A stretch of DNA of 64,000 nucleotides, taken from JAVVEZ01 sp032250895. Lineage in GTDB: Bacteria; Pseudomonadota; Gammaproteobacteria; Pseudomonadales; Pseudohongiellaceae. The stretch lies in NCBI GenBank assembly GCA_032250895.1, contig JAVVEZ010000003.1, positions 1 to 64,000 on the forward strand, written 5' to 3'. Positions 49,487-57,448 of the stretch are shown piece by piece (position 1 is the stretch's first letter; the number at the start of each line of letters is the position of its first letter). A model generated the notes under the pieces. It made no database searches. It was not told the DNA's origin and saw nothing but the letters and a program-made list of their open reading frames with translations. A program made the translations under genes and the position numbers.

Positions 49487-52243
49487 ATGTTTACCAAGAT
49501 TTTCGGTAGTAAAAATCAGCGAGAGGTCAAGCGGCTCGGCAAAATTGTCAGGCATATCAATGCCCTGGAACAGGAATACGAGGCGCTTTCCGATGCCGAA
49601 TTGCGTGCAAAAACGGAGCAGTTCAAGGCGCGCCATGAACAGGGCGAAAGTCTTGACGAGCTGTTGCCGGAAGCCTTCGCGGTGGTTCGTGAAGCCGGGA
49701 AGCGCACCCTCGGGATGCGCCACTTTGATGTGCAGATGATCGGCGGCATGGTCTTGCATGAAGGCAAGATAGCGGAAATGCGCACCGGCGAGGGCAAGAC
49801 CCTGGTGGCGACATTGCCGGCCTACCTCAATGCGCTGTCCGGCAAGGGTGTGCATCTGGTCACGGTGAATGAATATCTGGCCACCCGCGATGCGCAGTGG
49901 ATGCGGCCCCTCTATGAGTTTCTGGGTCTGAGTGTCGGTGTGGTGGTGCCCAACCAGCATCCCGATGACAAACGCATTGCCTATGCGGCCTCGATTACCT
50001 ATGGCACCAACAATGAATTCGGTTTTGACTATCTGCGTGACAACATGGCCTTCAGATTGCAGGATAAATTCCAGCGCGAACTGAATTTTGCCATCGTCGA
50101 TGAGGTGGACTCCATCCTTATCGATGAAGCCAGAACCCCGCTGATCATCTCCGGCGCCGTGCAGGATGGCTCCAAGCGCTACATGGACATCAATGCCCTG
50201 GTCCCCAGTCTCAAAAAAGCGGAGAAACTGCCGGAAAAATCGCAACTGGAAAGACGTTTGCAGGCTGAGCCTGAAGAGATCGACGGTGACTTCATCGTCG
50301 ATGAAAAAACCCGGCATGTGGAATTGACCGAGCAGGGTCATGAAAAAGTTGAAAAACTCCTGTTGCAGAAGGGTTTGCTGAAAGCGGGGGAGAATCTCTA
50401 TGCCGCCACCAATCTGACCCTGCTGCACCAGCTGCACACAGCCTTGCGGGCGCATTATCTGTTCCACAAGGAAGTCGAATACATCGTCCAGGATGACCAG
50501 ATCGTGCTGGTCGATGAACACACGGGTCGCACCATGCCGGGCCGCCGCCTGTCAGAGGGGCTGCATCAGGCCATCGAAGCCAAGGAGGGGGTTGCCATCC
50601 AGAGTGAAAGCCAGACCCTGGCCTCGACCACCTTTCAGAATTTTTTCCGTCTGTACGAAAAACTGTCCGGCATGACCGGTACCGCAGACACCGAAGCCTT
50701 CGAATTTCGTCAGATCTATGGCCTCGACGTGGTGGTGATCCCGACCAACAAGCCCATGACCCGTATCGATGCCAACGACCTGATCTACCTGAGTACCCAG
50801 GAGAAATTCGAGGCCATCGTCAGGGATATCAAGGAACTCAGGGACAAGGGCGCGCCGGTACTGGTCGGCACGGCCAGCATCGAAACCTCCGAGCTGCTGT
50901 CGGACTTCCTGAAGAAGGAAAAGGTGCAGCACAGCGTTCTCAACGCCAAATACCACGCCCAGGAGGCGGAAATCATCGCCCAGGCCGGGCGTCCCGGCAT
51001 CGTGACCATTGCCACCAACATGGCGGGCCGCGGCACCGATATCGTGCTCGGTGGCAGATGGGAATCGGAAATAGAGGCGCTGGAAAACCCCACGCCGGAA
51101 AAAATTGATGCAATCAAGGCCGCCTGGCAGGCGCGTCACGATCAGGTGATCGAGGCCGGCGGCCTGCACATCATCGGCACCGAGCGCCATGAATCCCGGC
51201 GCATCGACAATCAGCTGCGCGGACGCGCGGGCAGGCAGGGTGATCCTGGCTATTCGCGCTTTTACCTGTCGCTCGATGACAGCCTGATGCGAATTTTCGC
51301 ATCGGAAAAAGTCACCAGCTTCATGCGCCGGCTCGGCATGGAACCGGGCGAGGCCATAGAGCACCGGATCGTCAGCAATTCCATAGAAAAAGCCCAGCGC
51401 AAGGTCGAAGGCAGGAATTTTGATATTCGCAAACAGCTGCTCGAATACGATGACGTGGCCAATGACCAGCGTCAGATTATTTATCGGCAGCGTAACGAGC
51501 TGATGGAAACAGACGATATTTCCGAGACCATCACATCCATGCGGGAAGAGGTGGTCAACAATTTCATCAGTGGTTTCATCCCGCCGCAGAGCCTCGATGA
51601 GCAGTGGGACATTCCGGGTCTTGAACAGGGTCTGGCCGCCGAATTTGGTGTCAAACTGCCGGTGCAGGAGTGGCTGGACAGCGATTCCGCCTTGCACGAA
51701 GACTCACTGCGGCAAAAGATCCTGCAGGAAATCGTCCGTGATTATCAGCACAAGTCCGCCGAAGTCGGAGACAACATGCGGGCCTTCGAGAAGCAGATTA
51801 CATTGCAGATTCTCGATACATTGTGGAAGGAGCATCTGGCCCAGATGGACAGCCTGCGTCAGGGCATCGGCCTGCGGGGCTACGGCGGCAAGAATCCCAA
51901 GCAGGAATACAAGCGCGAAGCCTTTGCGCTGTTTGAAGAATTGCTGCGCAATATCCAGCACGAAGTCATTCGCTTTCTGAGCCATGTCAAGATTCGCCGC
52001 GAAGACGAAGTCGATGCCATCGAGCGCCAGCGCCAGCAGGAAAAGGAAAGAGAGAGAACCATCTTGCAGCACGCCCAGCTGGCACCCCCGGCCGAAGGCA
52101 AAGTCAATGGCCCGGGGATTCCCCGCAAAAAGCCGAAGCAGTTGCCGGTCACCCGTGAGGGACAGAAAGTCGGCCGCAATGAAAACTGCCCCTGTGGTTC
52201 CGGCAAGAAATACAAACATTGTCATGGTCGATTATCTCAGTGA
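49487..52243 (+). CDS. secA: Preprotein translocase ATPase SecA
   Basis: A 918-residue motor of Sec export. Walker A is in EMRTGEGKTLVATLPAYL (about 100-117); DEVDSILIDEARTPLIISG, GMTGTADTEAFEF and NMAGRGTDIVLGG, then RGRAGRQGDPG are the helicase blocks. The C-terminus carries the zinc motif NENCPCGSGKKYKHCHG that binds SecB and phospholipid. No SecM-type arrest gene precedes it; the 101-base gap contains no strong Shine-Dalgarno sequence. Confidence 0.98.
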   Translation: MFTKIFGSKNQREVKRLGKIVRHINALEQEYEALSDAELRAKTEQFKARHEQGESLDELLPEAFAVVREAGKRTLGMRHFDVQMIGGMVLHEGKIAEMRTGEGKTLVATLPAYLNALSGKGVHLVTVNEYLATRDAQWMRPLYEFLGLSVGVVVPNQHPDDKRIAYAASITYGTNNEFGFDYLRDNMAFRLQDKFQRELNFAIVDEVDSILIDEARTPLIISGAVQDGSKRYMDINALVPSLKKAEKLPEKSQLERRLQAEPEEIDGDFIVDEKTRHVELTEQGHEKVEKLLLQKGLLKAGENLYAATNLTLLHQLHTALRAHYLFHKEVEYIVQDDQIVLVDEHTGRTMPGRRLSEGLHQAIEAKEGVAIQSESQTLASTTFQNFFRLYEKLSGMTGTADTEAFEFRQIYGLDVVVIPTNKPMTRIDANDLIYLSTQEKFEAIVRDIKELRDKGAPVLVGTASIETSELLSDFLKKEKVQHSVLNAKYHAQEAEIIAQAGRPGIVTIATNMAGRGTDIVLGGRWESEIEALENPTPEKIDAIKAAWQARHDQVIEAGGLHIIGTERHESRRIDNQLRGRAGRQGDPGYSRFYLSLDDSLMRIFASEKVTSFMRRLGMEPGEAIEHRIVSNSIEKAQRKVEGRNFDIRKQLLEYDDVANDQRQIIYRQRNELMETDDISETITSMREEVVNNFISGFIPPQSLDEQWDIPGLEQGLAAEFGVKLPVQEWLDSDSALHEDSLRQKILQEIVRDYQHKSAEVGDNMRAFEKQITLQILDTLWKEHLAQMDSLRQGIGLRGYGGKNPKQEYKREAFALFEELLRNIQHEVIRFLSHVKIRREDEVDAIERQRQQEKERERTILQHAQLAPPAEGKVNGPGIPRKKPKQLPVTREGQKVGRNENCPCGSGKKYKHCHGRLSQ

Positions 52244-52252
52244 GAAGGCAAC

Positions 52253-53470
52253 ATGGCCGTTGGTAAACAGATGACAGGAATGCTGCATCCGGTGCCCGGT
52301 ATCCGGATGGCCACGGTAATGGCAGGCATCAAAAAGCCGGGACGCCGCGATCTCGTGTTGTTCGAACTGCCCGAGGCCGCGGCGGTGGCGGGTCTCTATA
52401 CGAGCAATGCCTTTTGTGCGGCACCGGTGACCCTGGCCAAAAAACATGCCGCAGCCGGGGACACCCGCTATTTTCTGGTCAATACCGGCAATGCCAATGC
52501 CGGGACTGGTGAACATGGCGTGCAGGCGGCCCTGGCCTGTTGCCAGGCGCTGGCACAGGCAGCGGGTGTGGACAGCAGGCAGGTGCTGCCATTTTCCACC
52601 GGCGTGATCGGGCAGGCCCTGCCGGTGGATAAAATCGTGGCGGTCCTGCCGCAGGCGCTGACGGCGCTGACGGCTGATGCCTGGCTGGAGGCCGCCGAAG
52701 GCATCATGACCACCGATACCCGGCCCAAGGCGATTTCCCGGCAATTGCAACAGGGTGACAAGAGCGTGACCATTACCGGCATTGCCAAGGGTGCGGGCAT
52801 GATCAAGCCCAACATGGCCACGATGCTGGCCTATGTTTTCACCGATGCCCGGGTGGAGCAAGCGTATTTGCAGGCCCTGCTCAAACAGGCAGCGGACCGT
52901 TCCTTCAATCGCATCACGGTCGACGGCGACACCTCCACCAATGATTGCTGTATGCTGGTGGCGACCGGACACAGCGGTGTGGCTGTCGGCACCGGGGGGA
53001 ATGACTTCGACAGGGCCTTCGATGCTGCCCTCACCGAGGTCTTCGTCGGCCTGGCACAGGGCCTGATCAAGGACGCGGAAGGCGCCAGCAAGTTTGTCAA
53101 TATCCGGGTCGAGCAGGGCAGCAACAGCGCGGAATGCCTGCGCGTGGCCTACGCGGTGGCGGAATCGCCACTGGTGAAGACCGCACTGTTTGCGTCGGAC
53201 CCGAACTGGGGCCGGATTTTGGCGGCCGTTGGCAGGGCCGGCATTGCCGATCTCGATATCCGGCCCGTCAGCATCTGGCTGGGGCCGGTCTGCATCGTCA
53301 CCGCCGGCGCCGTGGCGCCGTCCTACACCGAAGCGCAGGGTGCCGCCGTGATGGCTCAGGATGAGATCGAGATCGTCATCAGGCTGGGGCGGGGCGAGTG
53401 CATGGAGCAGGTCTGGACCTCCGACCTGTCCTATGACTATGTGAAAATCAACGCCGAATATCGCACCTGA
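52253..53470 (+). CDS. argJ: Bifunctional ornithine acetyltransferase / N-acetylglutamate synthase
   Basis: A 405-residue Ntn-type enzyme of the acetyl-recycling arginine pathway. GVAGIKKPGRRDL-type start, NTGNANAGTGEHG, and the self-cleavage site KGAGMIKPNMATMLAYVFTDA, where the Thr before Met-Leu becomes the nucleophile of the beta chain, are present; SFNRITVDGDTSTNDCCMLVATG and SDPNWGRILAAVGRAG confirm. It starts nine bases after secA. Confidence 0.96.
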   Translation: MAVGKQMTGMLHPVPGIRMATVMAGIKKPGRRDLVLFELPEAAAVAGLYTSNAFCAAPVTLAKKHAAAGDTRYFLVNTGNANAGTGEHGVQAALACCQALAQAAGVDSRQVLPFSTGVIGQALPVDKIVAVLPQALTALTADAWLEAAEGIMTTDTRPKAISRQLQQGDKSVTITGIAKGAGMIKPNMATMLAYVFTDARVEQAYLQALLKQAADRSFNRITVDGDTSTNDCCMLVATGHSGVAVGTGGNDFDRAFDAALTEVFVGLAQGLIKDAEGASKFVNIRVEQGSNSAECLRVAYAVAESPLVKTALFASDPNWGRILAAVGRAGIADLDIRPVSIWLGPVCIVTAGAVAPSYTEAQGAAVMAQDEIEIVIRLGRGECMEQVWTSDLSYDYVKINAEYRT

Positions 53471-53485
53471 GTCCGGCAGGCTTCC

Positions 53486-53929
53486 ATGAGCGGAATCATC
53501 CATGTTGCTGTTGGCGTCCTGCTCAATGAGCGGGACGAAGTGCTGATAGCCCTGCGCCATCAGCGTCAGCATCAGGGTGGGCTGTGGGAATTTCCGGGCG
53601 GCAAGCTGGAAGCCGGTGAGAATGTGCAAAGCGCACTCAAACGCGAGTTGAAGGAAGAAGTGGCGCTGGATATCGGCCGCTGCCGGCCCATGCTGGAGGT
53701 TCGGCATGACTATGGCGACAGGCAGGTCCTGCTGGATGTCTGGCGGGTCGATGAATTCAGTGGTGAGGCGCGGGGCCGTGAAGGCCAGCAGATCGCCTGG
53801 GTCGGCCTCCGGCAACTGACGCAATATGCCTTCCCCGCCGCCAATCAGCCCATTATCGACGCGCTGCTTCGTTCGTCTGGGCAGGAGGTGGCTCCTGGCT
53901 TTCGGCAAGGGCCTTCAGATGGGTCATGA
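53486..53929 (+). CDS. mutT: 8-oxo-dGTP diphosphatase MutT
   Basis: A 147-residue Nudix hydrolase. The Nudix box GGKLEAGENVQSALKRELKEEV starts at residue 38, and HVAVGVLLNERDEVLIALRHQRQHQGGLWEFPGG is MutT-like. It removes oxidised guanine nucleotides. The secA-argJ-mutT order is shared with Pseudomonas. The last ~25 residues (after IIDALLRSSGQ) overlap by 77 bases the end of a minus-strand gene and may be an unconserved extension. Confidence 0.93.
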   Translation: MSGIIHVAVGVLLNERDEVLIALRHQRQHQGGLWEFPGGKLEAGENVQSALKRELKEEVALDIGRCRPMLEVRHDYGDRQVLLDVWRVDEFSGEARGREGQQIAWVGLRQLTQYAFPAANQPIIDALLRSSGQEVAPGFRQGPSDGS

Positions 53930-54419
53930 CCAGGACCAGTTCCTTTTTGAAGGTTCCGCACAAAAATAAATACAAAACCGGGCTCAGCGCTCCTGTAAAG
54001 TTGATTTCATGGCTGAAGGTGGTGGTACCCTGCTCGTCGACTTCAAAATATCTTTGCATGTCAATGGTTTGATGGAAGGGAAGATGCAGGCGTTCAATAA
54101 AGGATACCTGTTCTTCGAGATTGACGATTTCAAATCTTGTCTTCGGCGCACCAGTGGCCTTGATATAGCCTGTAGCACCGCTCTGAAAGTTTTTGCCTTC
54201 ATCCAGATACGAGTATTCAAGCCGGGTGTCGAATTTTTTCCAGTTTTCGACATCACGCCACAAGCGCCAGATCGTGCTTTTGCCGGCGCTCGTCTGAACC
54301 GAATATTTAAGCGAGTACCCCGGCAGCTCGATGACCCCGGCGCCGTTTTCCTGTGCGAACGACAGGGCCGGTGAAAAGCCGATGATGATTGCGATGCCTG
54401 TTGCCCGCGCCCATGTCAT
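53853..54419 (-). CDS. Exported SRPBCC (START-like) domain protein
   Basis: A 188-residue protein with a signal peptide (about 1-22, WARATGIAIIIGFSPALSFAQ) and an SRPBCC-type fold typical of small hydrophobic-ligand binders (SAGKSTIWRLWRDVENWKKFDTRLEYSYL...). A C-terminal hydrophobic segment (SPVLYLFLCGTFKKELVLVM) may be a membrane helix. The start at 54419 is preferred; the frame stays open upstream through a REP-like repeat that would encode DWVPACAGM, which is not credible protein. It converges on mutT with a 77-base overlap. Function unknown. Confidence 0.72.
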   Translation of the reverse strand: MTWARATGIAIIIGFSPALSFAQENGAGVIELPGYSLKYSVQTSAGKSTIWRLWRDVENWKKFDTRLEYSYLDEGKNFQSGATGYIKATGAPKTRFEIVNLEEQVSFIERLHLPFHQTIDMQRYFEVDEQGTTTFSHEINFTGALSPVLYLFLCGTFKKELVLVMTHLKALAESQEPPPAQTNEAARR

Positions 54420-54441
54420 CCCCGCACAGGCGGGGACCCAG
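54415..54441. repeat. REP-like palindrome, copy 2
   Basis: GTCATCCCCGCACAGGCGGGG and its flank form a 6-bp CCCCGC/GCGGGG stem with an ACAG loop. It lies between the SRPBCC gene and yacG, and its left end contains the start codon of the SRPBCC gene. The same sequence recurs at 60157 and 63082. Confidence 0.8.
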
Positions 54442-54678
54442 TCAAAGAAAGTCCTGGCCGGCATCCGGCGAATCCAGCGGAAAACTGAGCTCATCGAAGG
54501 GCTCTTCCACCGCAATGGTGTTTTTTTCATTGGCCCAGTCCCCAAAATCAAGCAGTTGACACTTTTTGGAACAGAAAGGGCGGTAAAGGCTGCCGTCATT
54601 CCAGGGCACGATCTTCTGGCAGGTGGGGCAGTTGACCTGTTTGATGTTGCCGGGTGCTTTGCTGTCGGTAGAACTCAT
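54442..54678 (-). CDS. yacG: Zinc protein YacG (gyrase inhibitor)
   Basis: A 78-residue protein with the four-cysteine zinc knuckle VNCPTCQKIVPWNDGSLYRPFCSKKCQLLDFGDWANE (about 15-50), the whole family signature. In E. coli YacG binds GyrB and inhibits gyrase. Its start lies 83 bases inside the end of coaE, so it is translated from the same message. An acidic tail follows the zinc domain. Confidence 0.92.
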   Translation of the reverse strand: MSSTDSKAPGNIKQVNCPTCQKIVPWNDGSLYRPFCSKKCQLLDFGDWANEKNTIAVEEPFDELSFPLDSPDAGQDFL

Positions 54679-55267
54679 GCAGGCGTTTGACCTCTGCGTT
54701 TAAATCGGATTCCAGGCCGCTATTGTCGATGACATCATCGGCCCTTGCAAGGCGCTCCTGGCGCGGCATCTGGGTCGCCATGATCTTTTTGGCCGCAGCC
54801 GGGTCGATCCGGTCCCGCGCGGCAACCCGGGCCACCTGCAGGGCCTCGGGGACATCCACCACCAGAACCCGGTTCACAAAGTCATAGGCGCCGCTTTCCA
54901 GCAGCAAAGGCACCACCAGCAGCACATAGTCGGACGTGGCGGCTGCAATCAAGGCCTCGATCCGTTCGCGAATCAGCGGGTGCAGCAAATGTTCCAGCCA
55001 GGCCCTGGCATCCGGGTCTGCAAAAATGAGCTGGCGCAGGCGGGCACGGTCCAGTTCGCCGTCCTGCCTGAGGATTGGCATACCGAAGTGGCCGACGATG
55101 GACCGCAGGGCCGGGGAGCCCGGGGTGACCAGGGCCCGGGCCACCTGATCGGCATCGATGACCGTGACGCCCAGTGCGGCAAACAGTGCGCTGACGGCGC
55201 TCTTGCCACTGCCGATGCCGCCGGTCAGGCCAACGGTGAATCTTGTGTGTCGATCTTGCCGCGCCAT
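54596..55267 (-). CDS. coaE: Dephospho-CoA kinase
   Basis: A 223-residue P-loop kinase catalysing the last step of CoA synthesis. FTVGLTGGIGSGKSAVSALF is the ATP loop (about 11-30); VIDADQVARALVTPGSPAL and VLLVVPLLLESGAYDFVNRVLVVDVPEALQVARVAARD are family blocks. The last ~27 residues (HEFYRQQ... onward) extend beyond the usual length into yacG. pilD-coaE-yacG is the Pseudomonas-type order. Confidence 0.96.
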   Translation of the reverse strand: MARQDRHTRFTVGLTGGIGSGKSAVSALFAALGVTVIDADQVARALVTPGSPALRSIVGHFGMPILRQDGELDRARLRQLIFADPDARAWLEHLLHPLIRERIEALIAAATSDYVLLVVPLLLESGAYDFVNRVLVVDVPEALQVARVAARDRIDPAAAKKIMATQMPRQERLARADDVIDNSGLESDLNAEVKRLHEFYRQQSTRQHQTGQLPHLPEDRALE

Positions 55268-55311
55268 GCTACAGCCTCGCTACGAGCACCTGAGTCCGAC
55301 AGGTTCCTGGT

Positions 55312-56187
55312 TCACAGAATATTCCGGGTAAAGGAGGCAATGTCGCCGCCCCAGATCAGCGTAATGAAACCGGCGCCGGCAAGATAGGGGCCGAAGGGAA
55401 TCGGCACATTGCGGTCGTGGCCCCTGAAGACCATCAGGACAATACTGACGAGCAGGCCCACCAGCGAGGACAGCAGAATGATCTGGGGCAGGAATTGCCA
55501 GCCCAGCCAGGCACCCAGCATGGCCAGCAGCTTGAAATCGCCATAGCCCATGCCTTCCTTGCCGGTCGCCAGTTTGAACAGCCAGTACACGGCCCACAGC
55601 AGGAGGTAGCCGGAGACCGCGCCATACAGGGCGCTCTCCAGGCTGGCAAGATAGCCGAAACTGTTGACGATGAGCCCCAGCCACAGCAGTGGCAGGGTCA
55701 GATCGTCGGGCAGCACTTGCTGATCGAGGTCGATCATCGTCAGCGCAAGCAGGCCCCAGGTCAGCAGCAGGACGGCCAGGGTCAGCCAGCCAAAGCCGAA
55801 ATGCCAGGCCACGATGGCAGACAGCAGGGCCGTGAGCCCCTCGATGAATGGGTAGCGCGGCGAAATCCGGCCATCACAGTGCGCACAGCGGCCGCGCTGC
55901 AGCAGATAACTCAGAATGGGAATGTTCTCCAGCGCTGAAATGGCATGCCCGCAGTGCGGGCAATGCGAGCCGGGCCGGATCAGGTCGAAGTGGCTGTGGC
56001 TGTCGTGGGTTGGGCGGCGATCCTCGATCTCCAGCAATTCACAGCATTGGGCATGCCACTCGCGTTGCATCATGATGGGCAGGCGATAGATCAGTACATT
56101 CAGAAAGCTGCCGATCAGCAGCCCGAGCAGCAGCGTGCAAACGAGCAACAGGGCCGGATTGTCGTCGAGCAGGGCAGCGATTGCCAT
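55312..56187 (-). CDS. pilD: Prepilin peptidase / N-methyltransferase PilD
   Basis: A 291-residue polytopic membrane aspartyl protease that trims and methylates type IV pilins and type II secretion pseudopilins. The cytoplasmic loop has paired CxxC motifs (CPHCGHAISALENIPILSYLLQRGRCAHC); the catalytic aspartates are in TMIDLDQQVLPDDLTLPL and GYGDFKLLAMLGAW. It lies six bases after pilC. Confidence 0.97.
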   Translation of the reverse strand: MAIAALLDDNPALLLVCTLLLGLLIGSFLNVLIYRLPIMMQREWHAQCCELLEIEDRRPTHDSHSHFDLIRPGSHCPHCGHAISALENIPILSYLLQRGRCAHCDGRISPRYPFIEGLTALLSAIVAWHFGFGWLTLAVLLLTWGLLALTMIDLDQQVLPDDLTLPLLWLGLIVNSFGYLASLESALYGAVSGYLLLWAVYWLFKLATGKEGMGYGDFKLLAMLGAWLGWQFLPQIILLSSLVGLLVSIVLMVFRGHDRNVPIPFGPYLAGAGFITLIWGGDIASFTRNIL

Positions 56188-56193
56188 AAGGGT

Positions 56194-57429
56194 TTAAACC
56201 ACCGAGCCGATCTGAAAGATCGGCAGATACATGGCAACCAGCAGGCCGCCGACCAGCACTCCCAGTACCGCCATGATCAGGGGCTCCATCATGGCGGTGA
56301 GGCCATCGACGGCATTGTCGACCTCCGCCTCATAAAAACTGGCGGCCTTGTCCAGCATGGCGTCGAGGGCCCCGGACTCCTCGCCGATGGATACCATCTG
56401 CAGGACCATGACCGGAAACAGATTGGTGGCCTTGATGGAATGGGTCAGCGGCTGGCCGGTGGTGACGTCGTCCCGGATTCTCAGCGTGGCATTCTTGTAG
56501 ACCACGTTGCCGGTGGCGCCCGATACCGATTCCAGGGCATCCACCAGCGGCACCCCGGCGGCAAAGGTGGTGGAAAGGGTTCGGGTAAAGCGGGCCAGGC
56601 AGGACTTCTCGATGATGCCGCCCACCACCGGCAACTTCAGAGAGAGACGTTCCAGCAGATCGGCAAAGGCCTGGGAACGAAACCGGGCCTCCTTGAAGAC
56701 AAAGCCGGCGCTGGCAAGGCCGGCAATGATCCACAGCCACCAGGCAATGGCAAAGTCGGACAGCCGCATCACATACTGGGTAAACAGCGGCAATTCGGCG
56801 CCAAAACTGGAAAAGGTGGCAGCAAATTGCGGCACCACTTTGACCAGCAGGATGCCGGTGACGATAATGGCGATGGCGACAATGGTCATCGGGTAGTTCA
56901 TGGCCTTCCTGATTTTGGCCTTGATGGCCTCGGACTTTTCCCTGTACGTGGCGAGCCGGTCCAGCATGGTTTCGAGGGCGCCCGACTGCTCCCCCGACTC
57001 CACCAGGTTGCAGAACAACTCGTCGAACTGGCGTGGGTGTTTGCGAATGGAATCGGCAAAATTATTGCCGGAAGCCACCTCGTCGCGAATCGCAAACACC
57101 AACTCGCGCATGCTCGCGTTATCGAGGCCTTCACCGACGATTTCAAAGGATTGCACCAGCGGGATGCCGGCCTTCATCATGGTTGCCAGCTGGCGGGTGA
57201 AGATGGCGATATCCATCGGTTTGATCTTGGGTTTGGACGGCCCGAACAGTGGTTTGGCTTTTTTCCTCACCTTGGTGGGCTTGACCCCCTGCTTGCGCAG
57301 CTGGGCCTTCGCCAACGCGATGCTGGCCCCGGCAATTTCACCCTTGGCGAAGCGGCCGCGGGAGTCGGTGCCCTGCCAGGTGTAAATGGTCTGCTTCAGG
57401 GTGGGATGCAATGGTACAGCCATAATCAA
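56194..57429 (-). CDS. pilC: Type IV pilus inner-membrane platform protein PilC
   Basis: A 411-residue GspF/PilC protein with two repeated GspF domains (about 70-195 and 275-400). KPKIKPMDIAIFTRQLATMMKAGIPLVQSFEIVGEG and LARFTRTLSTTFAAGVPLVDALESV are the two domain starts; the last segment GLTAMMEPLIMAVLGVLVGGLLVAMYLPIF is typical. It couples the PilB motor to pilin insertion. Confidence 0.97.
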   Translation of the reverse strand: MIMAVPLHPTLKQTIYTWQGTDSRGRFAKGEIAGASIALAKAQLRKQGVKPTKVRKKAKPLFGPSKPKIKPMDIAIFTRQLATMMKAGIPLVQSFEIVGEGLDNASMRELVFAIRDEVASGNNFADSIRKHPRQFDELFCNLVESGEQSGALETMLDRLATYREKSEAIKAKIRKAMNYPMTIVAIAIIVTGILLVKVVPQFAATFSSFGAELPLFTQYVMRLSDFAIAWWLWIIAGLASAGFVFKEARFRSQAFADLLERLSLKLPVVGGIIEKSCLARFTRTLSTTFAAGVPLVDALESVSGATGNVVYKNATLRIRDDVTTGQPLTHSIKATNLFPVMVLQMVSIGEESGALDAMLDKAASFYEAEVDNAVDGLTAMMEPLIMAVLGVLVGGLLVAMYLPIFQIGSVV

Positions 57430-57448
57430 CCCTCATGTTCTTCAAGGC

